64,000 nt of DNA from Chloracidobacterium sp. (GTDB taxonomy: Bacteria > Acidobacteriota > Blastocatellia > Pyrinomonadales > Pyrinomonadaceae), in the NCBI GenBank assembly GCA_016711345.1, contig JADJTD010000001.1, positions 2,480,001-2,544,000 of the forward strand. The letters are read 5' to 3'. The notes below the pieces were generated by a model. The model was not told the origin of the DNA, searched no databases, and saw nothing but the letters and a program-made list of their open reading frames with translations. This document shows positions 25,152-33,819 of this stretch, one piece after another. Within the stretch, counting starts at the first letter, position 1. The number at the start of each line of letters is the position of its first letter. The translations under genes were made by a program, and so were the position numbers.

Positions 25152-27401
25152 ATGAAAAGACTATGGATGATATTGGGCGCGGTATTTATTTTGTCGTTTG
25201 CGATATTGGGATGGGTCGGGACAGAGATATTTCGTCAGGCCCCGCCGATACCTAAAGAGGTAATCACGACCGACGGTACGGTGGTGATCGCTGCTGAACA
25301 GGTAATGGACGGCCAAAACGTATGGCAGGCAATGGGCGGTATGCAGGTTGGCTCGATCTGGGGACACGGCTCGTATGTCGCGCCCGATTGGACGGCAGAC
25401 TATCTGCACCGAGAGTGTGTTTTCATTCTCAACACCTGGTCGAACCGAGAGTTTGGCTGCGGCTATGACGAGGCGAGCGGCGAACAGCAAGCCGTCCTGA
25501 GACAGCGGCTGCAGGATATGTTTCGTAAAAATACATACGACGAGGCGAATGGAAAGATCACAATAGATTCTCTGCGTGCGAAGGCGTTTGAGGACAATCT
25601 GAAGCACTACTCGGATGTTTTCGCGAACGGCAACAAGGACTACGCGATCCAAAAAAATGCTCAATCGGATCCCGTGAAACTCCGCTCACTAACATCATTC
25701 TTTTTCTGGACGGCTTGGGCTTCGGCGGCTAATCGTCCTAACAACACGATCTCTTATACAAGTAATTTTCCGTCGGAACCGTTTGTCGGAAACGTGCCGA
25801 CAAGTTCTGCGATTGTTTGGACCGGCGTCAGCGTGATCATGCTGATCGCTGGTATTGGAGCGATGGTCTGGTTTTACGCGGGTTGGCGAAAAGAAGCTGA
25901 GGACAGCGACACGCCGGATTCGGATCCACTGATCGGGGAAACACTGACGGCTTCGCAAAAGGCGACGGTCAAGTACTTTGTCGTCGTGTCGCTGTTGTTT
26001 TTGCTGCAAATAATCATGGGAATTGTCACGGCGCATTACGGCGTCGAAGGTGGCGGATTTTACGGCATACCTCTGCAGGACTATCTGCCATACGTTGTTT
26101 CGCGAACGTGGCACACACAGCTCGGCATTTTCTGGATCGCTACGGCTTGGCTCGCGGCCGGGTTGTTTATCTCGCCGTACATCTGCGGTAAGGAGCCCAA
26201 GTTTCAAAAACTCGGCGTTGATCTACTGTTCATTGCGTTGCTTATCGTCGTCCTCGGTTCGATGGGTGGCCAATGGATGAGCGTCATGCACAAACTTGGC
26301 AGCGGCGATTTGTGGTTTTGGTTTGGACATCAGGGGTACGAATACGTAGACCTTGGCCGCGTCTGGCAGGCAGCATTGTTTGTAGGATTGTTGTTGTGGT
26401 TGTTCCTCATCGCTCGGGCCGCAATATCGGCACTCAAACGCGAGGGCACAAACAAGTCGCTGATCTGGCTTTTCATGGGAACGACGGCGGGCATCGCACT
26501 GTTTTATGCGCCGGGCTTGTTTTGGGGAATGCGTTCCCACTTGACGGTGGTCGAATACTGGCGTTGGTGGGTCGTGCATCTGTGGGTCGAAGGTTTCTTC
26601 GAGGTCTTTGCTACGGTTGTCATTGCATATTTGTTTGCCCGGTTAAGGGTCATCAAGGCAGAGCATGCCGCTCAAGCGTCCTTACTGTCAGGTGCGATAT
26701 ATCTAAGCGGTGGAATAATCGGTACGTTGCATCACCTATATTTTGCTGGAACGCCGACGATCGCGTTGGCATTTGGTTCCGTATTTAGTGCACTTGAGAT
26801 CGTTCCGCTGGTATTTGTCGGTTATGAGGCGTTCGAACATATCCGTCATTCTAAGGTGCGGCCCTGGCTCGCTCAATATAAGTGGGTCGTCTATTTTTTT
26901 GTCGCTGTAGCATTTTGGAATCTGGTCGGCGCGGGAATTTTCGGATTTATGATCAATCCGCCGATCGCTCTTTATTACATGCAGGGATTGAATACGACGG
27001 CGGTTCACGCCCACGGAGCCCTGTACGGTGTTTACGGTACACTTGGCCTTGCATTGTTGTTGTTCTGTATGCGGGCCATGCAGCCCGAGCGTAAGTGGAA
27101 CACAAAATTGCTGGGTTTTGCGTTTTGGGCGATAAACATCGGTATGATGATGGAAATATTGTTTAGCTTGCTGCCGATAGGCTTGCTGCAAACTTACCAG
27201 TCGGTGGCGTACGGCTATTGGTCAGCCCGCAGTCCAGAATTTATGCAGACCAACTTGATGCAGACACTTAGATGGATGCGCCTCTTTGGTGACACTATAT
27301 TTGCGATCGGAGCGGCCGCGTTCGTTTGGTTTGCGTTAGGGCTAATGCTAACTGGCGGTAATAATGGTCACGAAAGTGAAAGTGAGGCAGTTGTGGCATG
27401 A
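25152..27401 (+). CDS. norB: Quinol-dependent nitric oxide reductase (qNor)
   Basis: 749 residues, the length of single-subunit qNor, which reduces 2 NO to N2O with quinol electrons in the inner membrane. The N-terminal fused NorC-like part (~1-230) follows an initial membrane helix ('LWMILGAVFILSFAILGWVGTEIF') and lacks a haem c CxxCH, as expected for the quinol type; 'GMQVGSIWGHGSYVAPDWTADYLHRE' is typical. The catalytic domain has about a dozen helices with haem/FeB ligands, including 'RTWHTQLGIFWIATAWLAAGLF', 'VVHLWVEGFFEVFATVVIAYLF', 'GGIIGTLHHLYFAGTP' and 'VHAHGALYGVYGTLGLAL'. Its ribosome site is AGGAGG. Its end overlaps the next gene (ATGA). Confidence 0.96.
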   Translation: MKRLWMILGAVFILSFAILGWVGTEIFRQAPPIPKEVITTDGTVVIAAEQVMDGQNVWQAMGGMQVGSIWGHGSYVAPDWTADYLHRECVFILNTWSNREFGCGYDEASGEQQAVLRQRLQDMFRKNTYDEANGKITIDSLRAKAFEDNLKHYSDVFANGNKDYAIQKNAQSDPVKLRSLTSFFFWTAWASAANRPNNTISYTSNFPSEPFVGNVPTSSAIVWTGVSVIMLIAGIGAMVWFYAGWRKEAEDSDTPDSDPLIGETLTASQKATVKYFVVVSLLFLLQIIMGIVTAHYGVEGGGFYGIPLQDYLPYVVSRTWHTQLGIFWIATAWLAAGLFISPYICGKEPKFQKLGVDLLFIALLIVVLGSMGGQWMSVMHKLGSGDLWFWFGHQGYEYVDLGRVWQAALFVGLLLWLFLIARAAISALKREGTNKSLIWLFMGTTAGIALFYAPGLFWGMRSHLTVVEYWRWWVVHLWVEGFFEVFATVVIAYLFARLRVIKAEHAAQASLLSGAIYLSGGIIGTLHHLYFAGTPTIALAFGSVFSALEIVPLVFVGYEAFEHIRHSKVRPWLAQYKWVVYFFVAVAFWNLVGAGIFGFMINPPIALYYMQGLNTTAVHAHGALYGVYGTLGLALLLFCMRAMQPERKWNTKLLGFAFWAINIGMMMEILFSLLPIGLLQTYQSVAYGYWSARSPEFMQTNLMQTLRWMRLFGDTIFAIGAAAFVWFALGLMLTGGNNGHESESEAVVA

Positions 27402-27856
27402 CCTTGCGGATCGTACAGATCGCTATGCCGTTTATCTGGTTTGGGATGGTCGGTGCCATATCCTTTATGGAGGCGCCGATCAAATTTCAAGCTCCAGGTA
27501 TAACGATACCTCTCGGATTGGGAATCGGGCGATTGGTCTTTTTCACGCTCAATAAGATGGAGATCGTTTGTGCTTTGCTGCTGCTCATCTCCTTTTTTCC
27601 GAATCGCCCGAATACGCGGGCGATGAATCTCACGTTCGGTTTAGCCCTGCTGATCCTGATTCTCGAAACCGTCTGGCTGCTGCCGGTTCTTGATGCACGG
27701 GCCGAGTTGGTAATCGCCGGAACGGCATCGCCATTCTCGAATTCGCATATTGTCTATATTGTTTTTGAAGCAATTAAATTGATCGCTTTGGCAGTGTTAG
27801 GCATAGCGACGACGCGGCGAATGATCTCAGATATCTCGTATGAAACCAGACATTGA
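27398..27856 (+). CDS. Four-helix membrane protein of the NO cluster, unknown function
   Basis: 152 residues. Four hydrophobic segments: 'IAMPFIWFGMVGAIS', 'LGIGRLVFFTLNKMEIVCALLLLISFF', 'LTFGLALLILILETVWLLPVL' and 'VYIVFEAIKLIALAVLGIATT'. Its ATG overlaps the qNor stop (ATGA) and its end overlaps the next start by 17 bases, so the three genes are translationally linked. I do not recognise a family with confidence (some resemblance to DUF4149-like small membrane proteins). A role with qNor or NO handling is inference from the tight coupling. Confidence 0.78.
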   Translation: MTLRIVQIAMPFIWFGMVGAISFMEAPIKFQAPGITIPLGLGIGRLVFFTLNKMEIVCALLLLISFFPNRPNTRAMNLTFGLALLILILETVWLLPVLDARAELVIAGTASPFSNSHIVYIVFEAIKLIALAVLGIATTRRMISDISYETRH

Positions 27857-28265
27857 AAACCGTGGCGATATCGATCTGCTGATGCTGAATTTTTACGAGC
27901 GAGCGTTGACTGACGACATTATCGGCTACATTTTCACTGACGTTGCACAGCTTGACCTCAAATCACACCTGCCCATCATTGGTGATTTTTGGGAGACGAT
28001 GTTGTTTCGTGCCGGCGCCTACGCCGCCCGCGGGCGCAATCCAATGGAGGTGCACCGACAACTGCATCTCAAGTCGGCGTTAAAGCCGATACACTTTTCT
28101 CGATGGCTCGAGATGTTCGTGTCCTGTGTAGATGACGAATTCGTGGGGCCGAGAGCAGAGTTTATCAAGATGCGTGCCAACGCGATCGCAAACCGGTTTC
28201 AGGAAAATCTTGGATCGATCGCTAATTCCGAAGAAGTTTTTGGAGCGGAGCGATCGAGTCGATAA
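27840..28265 (+). CDS. Group III truncated haemoglobin
   Basis: 141 residues with the 2-on-2 globin pattern of group III: 'DIDLLMLNFYERALTDDIIGYIFTD' (helices A/B), 'LKSHLPIIGDFWETMLFRAGAYAARGRNPMEVHRQL' with the likely proximal His (~78), and 'IHFSRWLEMFVSCVDDEFVGPRAEFIKMRANAIANRF'. Such globins bind O2/NO, and together with qNor fit NO scavenging. It overlaps the preceding membrane gene by 17 bases. Its 3' end overlaps the convergent Crp/Fnr gene by 44 bases, a large antisense overlap that could couple their expression. Confidence 0.9.
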   Translation: MKPDIENRGDIDLLMLNFYERALTDDIIGYIFTDVAQLDLKSHLPIIGDFWETMLFRAGAYAARGRNPMEVHRQLHLKSALKPIHFSRWLEMFVSCVDDEFVGPRAEFIKMRANAIANRFQENLGSIANSEEVFGAERSSR

Positions 28266-28869
28266 AGATCTTTCCGTGTACGATCCGTACAATGCCCTGA
28301 TCCGCAAAACGGCGAATAACGCGTATGGTCGTCTCGGTCGTCAGGCTCGCCATTTCGGCAATGTCTTGGCGGCGGATCGCTATCCTTAGCGGAAAAGCGG
28401 AGCCCTGCGCTTCGGCAAGTTTGACCAGAACATTTCCTACCCGTTGCTCAGGCGAAGCGGTCGCTAGATTGCGAATGATAGACGTTTTTTCACGTAGCAT
28501 CTCGCAGGTCCAAGCGATCACCGCCAAAGCGAACTCAGCCGAATCCTGCAATATCTGCAAGAAATCTTTGCGATAGACTTGCAGAATGATTGAATCCTCG
28601 ATCGCAGTCGCGGATGCAGGGTAGGGACCGCCGTCAAAAACGGGAGGCACTGCAAACATCTCTCCGACGCGAAATATCCCGATTATCACTTCTTTGCCGG
28701 GTTCGGGTGAGCGGATCATTTTGACGGCTCCCGAAATCACAATGGGTAGAAACTCGGCTACGTCACCCTCAGCAAAGATCTCTTGATCTTGGTTGTAAGC
28801 ACGTTTATGGCCACGCTTTTGTAGGATTGCGGTCAAAGCAGGGCTGGCATTTTCGAGCAGTTGTTTCAT
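28222..28869 (-). CDS. Crp/Fnr-family regulator, DNR/NNR-like
   Basis: 215 residues. An N-terminal cyclic-nucleotide-binding-type beta-roll (~20-110: 'GHKRAYNQDQEIFAEGDVAEFLPIVISGAVKMIR', 'RVGEMFAVPPVFDGGPYPASATA') is followed by the dimer helix and a C-terminal HTH ('RRQDIAEMASLTTETTIRVIRRFADQGIVRI'). The recognition helix keeps Glu and Arg four residues apart (ETTIR), as FNR uses to read TGAT half-sites. There is no N-terminal Cys cluster, so it is not an Fe-S oxygen sensor; haem-based NO sensing as in DNR is possible. It probably acts at 24729-24742. Its ATG overlaps the UbiA stop. Confidence 0.9.
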   Translation of the reverse strand: MKQLLENASPALTAILQKRGHKRAYNQDQEIFAEGDVAEFLPIVISGAVKMIRSPEPGKEVIIGIFRVGEMFAVPPVFDGGPYPASATAIEDSIILQVYRKDFLQILQDSAEFALAVIAWTCEMLREKTSIIRNLATASPEQRVGNVLVKLAEAQGSAFPLRIAIRRQDIAEMASLTTETTIRVIRRFADQGIVRIVHGKIFIDSIAPLQKLLRN

Positions 28870-29735
28870 CGACTGAGAAAAACCGCACCGCCGAAGGTCA
28901 CCAGCAAAATCACGCTTACAAACGCATTTGTCGTAAAAAACGCGGCGTTCATTTTGCTTAGATCATGTGGTTTGACCAATGTGTGCTGATAAACGAACAA
29001 TACTCCGACTGCGACGACTCCGACAAGCGCAAGCCAGTGCATTCCGGTCGCGAAATACAGCAAAACCAAGACAATAAAAGACTGTAAATGAAATAGGCGA
29101 GCGATCCAGAGCGCGTTCTTTATACCAAAACGTGCCGGGATCGAACGAAGACCGTGTTTACGGTCGTATTCAAAATCCTGACAGGCGTAAAGGACGTCAA
29201 AACCTGCGGTCCAGATCATCACAAAGAGCGAAAGCAGGATCGGTCTTTCATCAAAAAGGTCTCCGCGAACCGCTATCCAGGCCGCCGAAGGTGAGATAGC
29301 GAGAGCCGATCCGAGCAACAGATGAGCAAATGCTGTGAAACGTTTGGCGTAGGAGTAACCGAGCACAAAAACAAGGGCAACCGGCGACAATGCGAATGTC
29401 AGCCAGTTCAAGGAATACGATGCCAGCTCAAATACGCCTATCGAAACATAAAGAAACGCCCAGGCGAAGGGAACCGAGAGTTTGCCAGTTGGTAGTTCGC
29501 GATTTGCGGTGCGCGGGTTTGCGGCATCGATGTCGCGGTCGATTATGCGGTTAAAGGTCATTGCTGCTGAACGAGCTCCGACCATCGCAACGGTTATCCA
29601 GATTATCTGCCGCAATTCAGGCAGGCCGTCTGCCGCGAGGATCGCCCCGAGAAAAGCGAATGGCAACGCAAACAGCGTATGCTCGAACTTGATCATCGCG
29701 AGCGTCGTTTTTAGTTTTTGTCCAATGGATGCCAT
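28866..29735 (-). CDS. UbiA-family prenyltransferase, probably MqnP
   Basis: 289 residues, about eight membrane helices. The prenyl-diphosphate/Mg site is 'FNRIIDRDIDAANPRTANRELPTGK' (NRxxDxxxD, ~62-70); the second Asp-rich loop is 'DVLYACQDFEYDRKHGLRSIP' (~182-202). This subfamily, often annotated 4-hydroxybenzoate polyprenyltransferase, includes MqnP of the futalosine pathway; with mqnE in the window and no ubiquinone genes, a menaquinone role is likelier. Coupled by ATGA to the downstream Crp/Fnr gene. A truncated second copy lies at 24280-24498. Confidence 0.9.
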   Translation of the reverse strand: MASIGQKLKTTLAMIKFEHTLFALPFAFLGAILAADGLPELRQIIWITVAMVGARSAAMTFNRIIDRDIDAANPRTANRELPTGKLSVPFAWAFLYVSIGVFELASYSLNWLTFALSPVALVFVLGYSYAKRFTAFAHLLLGSALAISPSAAWIAVRGDLFDERPILLSLFVMIWTAGFDVLYACQDFEYDRKHGLRSIPARFGIKNALWIARLFHLQSFIVLVLLYFATGMHWLALVGVVAVGVLFVYQHTLVKPHDLSKMNAAFFTTNAFVSVILLVTFGGAVFLSR

Positions 29736-29802
29736 CTACCAGCGAGAATCAAGATTCTAGCACAATTGCCAATTGAGCCACCTCCCGCGATAGAATAAAC
29801 TG

Positions 29803-30336
29803 ATGCCAAGCGGAAAATATCACGATGCCATCACGTTTAATCTTGCACTTCCGGCGTGTGCGGCGAGTTATGCTGTGAACGGAAGCCCATCGGTCTCGGC
29901 GGTCGTGTTCGTAGCATTCATATTTGGCGGATTGATGTTCGGCCCCGATCTTGACACGATTTCGCGTCAGTATTCTCGTTGGTTGATTTTTCGTTTTATT
30001 TGGTTTCCGTATCGTCGATTTTTTAAGCACCGTTCGCGATTTTCACACGGATTGATCTTCGGAGCGCTTGGCAGAGTGGTTTATTTCATCGGTGTTTTGA
30101 CGCTGATGGCATTTTTTGCCGCGTTTATTTACATAGCTTTTGCGGGCGGAAAATTACCAAATCTCATCGATTTCGCACGAGTCTGGAAAACGATCGGCGA
30201 ATTTACACAGTTGTATTTTAGTGAATATTTTTTGCTCGCAGTATTTGCCGGATTATGGTTTGGGGCGGCAAGTCATACGTTTACCGATATGGCAGGCTCG
30301 TTCATAAAAACCGGAAGGATCGCGAAATTTCTTTAA
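29803..30336 (+). CDS. DUF2227 putative metal-binding membrane protein
   Basis: 177 residues. It starts MPSGKYHDAITF, with the conserved His after the GK(Y)H motif, then 'FGGLMFGPDLDT' and 'YRRFFKHRSRFSHGLIFG' (His-rich), three hydrophobic helices, and a late 'GAASHTFTDMAGSF'. These conserved His/Asp positions define the DUF2227 family of membrane-bound putative metal-binding proteins of unknown function. It is divergent from ubiA (67-base gap) and its stop overlaps the end of the convergent 30333-31559 gene by 4 bases. Confidence 0.82.
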   Translation: MPSGKYHDAITFNLALPACAASYAVNGSPSVSAVVFVAFIFGGLMFGPDLDTISRQYSRWLIFRFIWFPYRRFFKHRSRFSHGLIFGALGRVVYFIGVLTLMAFFAAFIYIAFAGGKLPNLIDFARVWKTIGEFTQLYFSEYFLLAVFAGLWFGAASHTFTDMAGSFIKTGRIAKFL

Positions 30337-31559
30337 TGTTTATTGCCGGTCCGTGCGTTATGAAGCCGCACGGCCTGTCGTCGTACAGCATCAGATACAT
30401 TGCGATTCTTTGTGAGAGCCACCAGGTCGCGAAGCTGCAAGCGGCTCATGATCGTGAGTACATTTGCCATTGGCGTACGGGGATTTTTTGCGAGGGCGTG
30501 CATGACGCCGTAGCTGCGAGACCATTGCCGGTTTGAGGCGATCTGCCTCAGGATATCCTCGGCAAGCGAACGCATAGACGCGATCATCTCGATCTCTTGC
30601 TCCGTAATTCGCGGATTGTTGACGACCGCCGATGAGACAAGGCGGTTCGGATCACGGATAAGGATGTTTCGTGCTTCACGGTCGCCCTTCATACCGAGCT
30701 TGACGCGATCCTTGACGCCCATCTTCATGATGCGGTTGATCATCGAAACGCGTTCGCTCGAGATCTCTTCATCTTCTTCCGATTGAAGCTCGCCGAGGAT
30801 CTTGCCGATAGTTGCCTTTCGCTGGTCCTCGGTTTCCTCGTAGATCTCTTCGATATATTCGAGGCTTAGCCATGAATCGTCAGTTTCGTGATCGGGAACT
30901 TCGATATGCTGGGCGAGAAAGAGAGCGTCATCGACGGTCATTCCCGCGGCATCCATGTCTACGCCGAATTCCGACTGTTCCAGAAACTCGGCCGCGGCTT
31001 CCTTGCCTTGGGCACGAAGTTCGTTTGCGATCTGCTGGGCGCCGCGTTCCTTTTCGAAGAATTCGCGTCTCGTTTCAGCGGCTCGGCGTTCGGCCTCTGG
31101 TGTACGGAATTGGTTGCCGATTATCGCTTCGATGATCGCGGGATTTTGGATCAGGAGTTGCTGATTGACCGATATCAGTTCGAGCAGTTGACCATCTTTT
31201 GTTGTTTGGGCAAGTTTTGAGATCGCTGTCGCGGGTGTTCGAGCGTTCAAGATGATCGCTTCGTGAATTGCAGCGGGAAGTTCGGCACGAGCAGCGAAAT
31301 ACGCCAAAACTCGTGGAGCGATCTCGTTTGAACGCATTGTCGCGTCCATGCCGTCGATATTTTGCGTTGCAAGAGCGGCGAGGGCATTATCCTTTAATTC
31401 TGCGTCTGAGCCTTCGGAAAAAGCGACAAGGACCTCGAGCAGATCGGACTGCGGAAGCGGCAAAATGCCGCGCGCCGCTGCCAATTGGGCCGGACGCGGC
31501 GCTGTGCCTTCGATAACGGCCTTGACTACAGGATTTGTCGAGGATATCTCCAAATTCAT
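30333..31559 (-). CDS. Helical-repeat protein, conserved in Acidobacteriota-type genomes, unknown function
   Basis: 408 residues, no signal peptide. The N-terminal half (~1-160) is a string of short alpha pairs ('LAAARGILPLPQSDLLEVLVAFSEGSDAELKDNALAALATQ', 'RVLAYFAARAELPAAIHEAIILNARTPATAISKLAQTT'), then a charged helix (~165-205), an acidic linker ('HETDDSWLSLEYIEEIYEETEDQ'), and a C-terminal HEAT-like part ('KLGMKGDREARNILIRDPNRLVSSAVVNNPRITEQEIEMIASMRSLAEDILRQIA...NRQWSR'). It resembles leucine-rich-repeat-variant/HEAT scaffolds; no catalytic motif. Function unknown, probably a protein-binding scaffold. Confidence 0.75.
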   Translation of the reverse strand: MNLEISSTNPVVKAVIEGTAPRPAQLAAARGILPLPQSDLLEVLVAFSEGSDAELKDNALAALATQNIDGMDATMRSNEIAPRVLAYFAARAELPAAIHEAIILNARTPATAISKLAQTTKDGQLLELISVNQQLLIQNPAIIEAIIGNQFRTPEAERRAAETRREFFEKERGAQQIANELRAQGKEAAAEFLEQSEFGVDMDAAGMTVDDALFLAQHIEVPDHETDDSWLSLEYIEEIYEETEDQRKATIGKILGELQSEEDEEISSERVSMINRIMKMGVKDRVKLGMKGDREARNILIRDPNRLVSSAVVNNPRITEQEIEMIASMRSLAEDILRQIASNRQWSRSYGVMHALAKNPRTPMANVLTIMSRLQLRDLVALTKNRNVSDAVRRQAVRLHNARTGNKH

Positions 31560-31757
31560 AAATCAGCGGAGAACGGATACAATTGAGAGTTTAATTATCG
31601 AGGTGTTCCGGTGCGTTTAAGCACGAGTAGTTTAGCATATTCCACTATAATATTGACTAAGACCGGCTCTTGGCATAGTTTAGAAGTGGTCAAATTTAAG
31701 AAAAGTCACACACCGGACCACCCATATTACATAGAAAATTATCCGATCAAATAAATA

Positions 31758-33095
31758 ATGATAAAGAACGAATTAGAGAAGCTAATTGAAGAAAAGGGAG
31801 CGCTTATTGGCGTCATTGGATTGGGCTACGTCGGCTTGCCGCTGATCGTCGAATTTTGTCTAAAGGGATTTAAATCGATCGGCTTTGAGGTCGATGAGTC
31901 AAAAACCGTCGAGATCAATGCCGGACGCTCGTACATCGTTGATGTCACCAGCGAGAACGTCAAAAAGTGTTTAGATGACGGTAATCTGACCGCGACGACC
32001 GATTTCAGCAAGCTGGCCGAGTGTGACGTGATAATTATCTGCGTTCCAACCCCCTTGCGAAAGACAAAAGATCCAGATATGTCGTACATTTTGACTGCCG
32101 GCGGCGAGATTCAAAAATACTTGCGGCGAGGCCAGTTGATCATACTCGAATCGACGACCTATCCGGGTACGACCGACGAAGTTTTGCAGCCGATGTTCGA
32201 GGAGAAAGGATTTAAGCTCGACGAAGATTTTCTGCTGGCGTTTTCGCCTGAGCGTGTCGATCCCGGCAATCCCCAATACCAGACGCACAACATTCCGAAG
32301 GTCGTCGGCGGTGTTTCGCCCGATTCGACCGACGTTTCCGCGATGCTGTACGGGCATATCGTTGAACAGGTACATATTGTGTCTTCAGCCCGCGTCGCCG
32401 AAGCGGCAAAGCTGTGGGAAAACACGTTTAGGGCAATAAACATAGGCATGGCGAACGAGATGGCAAAGCTTTGCAACGCTCTCGGAATCGACACATGGGA
32501 AGTGGTCAGAGCTGCTGCGACAAAGCCGTTTGGCTTTATGCCGTTCTATCCCGGCCCCGGAATCGGCGGCCACTGCATACCGCTCGACCCGCATTATTTG
32601 TCGTGGAAGGCACGCCAGCACGGATTTGATTCGAAATTTATCTCGCTTGCCGAACAGGTAAATTCAAACATGCCTGCGTATGTCGTCGAACTAGCCACAG
32701 CGGCCCTGAACGACAACAAAAAAGCGGTTAACGGCTCGAAGGTCCTGATTCTAGGCGTCGCTTATAAAAAAGACATCGACGATATGCGGGAATCTCCTGC
32801 TCTGTCGATCATCGACCTCTTACGAGCCGACGGAGCCGACGTTTATTACCATGATCCGTTTGTTCCCGAAGTTACATTTGATCACGCATACACGATCGGC
32901 GACGCGGAGCCGCTTTATAACAAAGAGCTTACAGACTCGCTGATTGCTGATTCAGACTGCGTAATAATCTGCACGGAACATTCGGACATAGATTACGCGC
33001 GAGTTTGCAAACTTGCTTCCGTCATTGTAGATACACGAAACGCTCTTTCTGTGGAAACACGCAACGGCAGTAAAGCGAGGGTCGTCAGGCTGTAG
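31758..33095 (+). CDS. wbpA: UDP-N-acetylhexosamine 6-dehydrogenase (WbpA/WecC family)
   Basis: 445 residues. N-terminal Rossmann domain 'IGVIGLGYVGLPLIVEF' (~17-33), 'ECDVIIICVPTPLRKTKDPDMSYI', 'LESTTYPGTTDEVL', 'FSPERVDPGN' and 'KVVGG'; central domain 'ELAKLWEN'-like 'EAAKLWENTFRAINIGMANEMAKL'; and the catalytic Cys in 'GPGIGGHCIPLDPHYL' (~275). Four-electron oxidation of a UDP-N-acetylhexosamine to its uronic acid for surface polysaccharide is expected; UDP-GlcNAc is favoured by similarity to WbpA but UDP-ManNAc is possible given wecB 0.7 kb downstream. Repeat array 2 and a decayed duplicate of its 3' end follow. Confidence 0.93.
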   Translation: MIKNELEKLIEEKGALIGVIGLGYVGLPLIVEFCLKGFKSIGFEVDESKTVEINAGRSYIVDVTSENVKKCLDDGNLTATTDFSKLAECDVIIICVPTPLRKTKDPDMSYILTAGGEIQKYLRRGQLIILESTTYPGTTDEVLQPMFEEKGFKLDEDFLLAFSPERVDPGNPQYQTHNIPKVVGGVSPDSTDVSAMLYGHIVEQVHIVSSARVAEAAKLWENTFRAINIGMANEMAKLCNALGIDTWEVVRAAATKPFGFMPFYPGPGIGGHCIPLDPHYLSWKARQHGFDSKFISLAEQVNSNMPAYVVELATAALNDNKKAVNGSKVLILGVAYKKDIDDMRESPALSIIDLLRADGADVYYHDPFVPEVTFDHAYTIGDAEPLYNKELTDSLIADSDCVIICTEHSDIDYARVCKLASVIVDTRNALSVETRNGSKARVVRL

Positions 33096-33123
33096 CATCT
33101 AGCTAAGAGGAAAAATTAGCCCG

Positions 33124-33198
33124 AAAAAGCCATCTGAGATGTGTAAAAAGCCATCGGAGACACCCCAAAAAGCCATCTTACAGGGTCAAAAAGCCATC
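33124..33198. repeat. Array 2 of the AAAAAGCCATC repeat (four units)
   Basis: Exact 11-base cores start at 33124, 33145, 33167 and 33188 (spacing 21, 22, 21), starting 29 bases after the wbpA stop. The linker GGAGACACCCC after the second core is almost the same as in array 1. Confidence 0.9.
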
Positions 33199-33294
33199 GG
33201 AAAAATGGCCCGAGACATTAAGGTGATGCCCGCCATCATCTTTTTGAGCGCACCGGATCATCTCAAGTGTTCATGCAGGCATTGACCATGTTGT

Positions 33295-33378
33295 TCATTT
33301 GCACAGAACATTCGGTCATGGATCATGCCCGAGTTTGTAAACCGGCCTCAATGATGGTAGATACGCGAAAGCACTGAC
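33295..33378 (+). pseudogene. Decayed fragment of a wbpA-type gene 3' end
   Basis: Reads ICTEHSVMDHARVCKPASMMVDTRKH then stop, against 'ICTEHSDIDYARVCKLASVIVDTRNA' near the end of intact wbpA (around 32967-33044). The nucleotide match is about three-quarters over ~80 bases. It lies beyond repeat array 2, so the array is bracketed by the real gene end and this relic. Confidence 0.75.
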
Positions 33379-33406
33379 TAACAAACTTCTCGTAGGACCC
33401 CAAAAT

Positions 33407-33817
33407 ATGCCAGGCTCATTGCCAAATCCAGTTTTTTATTTTCCCGCCAAGGTTGTAGTTTACTCGTTGGCCGGATGGATACTTAACAAAATTTATCACG
33501 AAGGTGTCAATCCGCTGATATTTGGAATTGTGCGAGTGGTGGTTGGATTTGGATTTGGATTCTTAATACTTGTTGCCATTACATCAACGGTTCCCGATTC
33601 CACCTCGCAGGGCCGTTCCGATTTCATTTGGCTTATACTAACGCGCCTAATTGTGTGGACGGGAATAATCTGGGTATTCTACGAAAGGAAAAATCTCTCA
33701 CTCATTCGGTTTCTTGTCGTCGTTATCTTAGGAACCCTGCTGTCGTTCGGTTTTGACGCGGCTTTTTCGTGGATAGACGATGAATTCGCCAACACGTTAT
33801 CCATCGGTATGTGCTAG
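33407..33817 (+). CDS. Small integral membrane protein, unknown function
   Basis: 136 residues with three or four hydrophobic segments: 'YFPAKVVVYSLAGWILNKIY', 'IFGIVRVVVGFGFGFLILVAITST', 'FIWLILTRLIVWTGIIWVFY' and 'LIRFLVVVILGTLLSFGFDAAFSWI'. No family recognised. It lies between wbpA and wecB on the same strand; its stop is 2 bases before the wecB ATG. Its co-location suggests, but does not show, a role in surface-polysaccharide export or assembly. Confidence 0.65.
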   Translation: MPGSLPNPVFYFPAKVVVYSLAGWILNKIYHEGVNPLIFGIVRVVVGFGFGFLILVAITSTVPDSTSQGRSDFIWLILTRLIVWTGIIWVFYERKNLSLIRFLVVVILGTLLSFGFDAAFSWIDDEFANTLSIGMC

Positions 33818-33819
33818 TA

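Larger units (their letters stand above)
33096..33406. other. 311-base gene-free stretch: repeat array 2 and a wbpA-like relic
   Basis: Contains the array at 33124-33198 and then a decayed copy of the 3' end of a wbpA-type gene (33295-33378). No intact gene seen. Confidence 0.75.
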
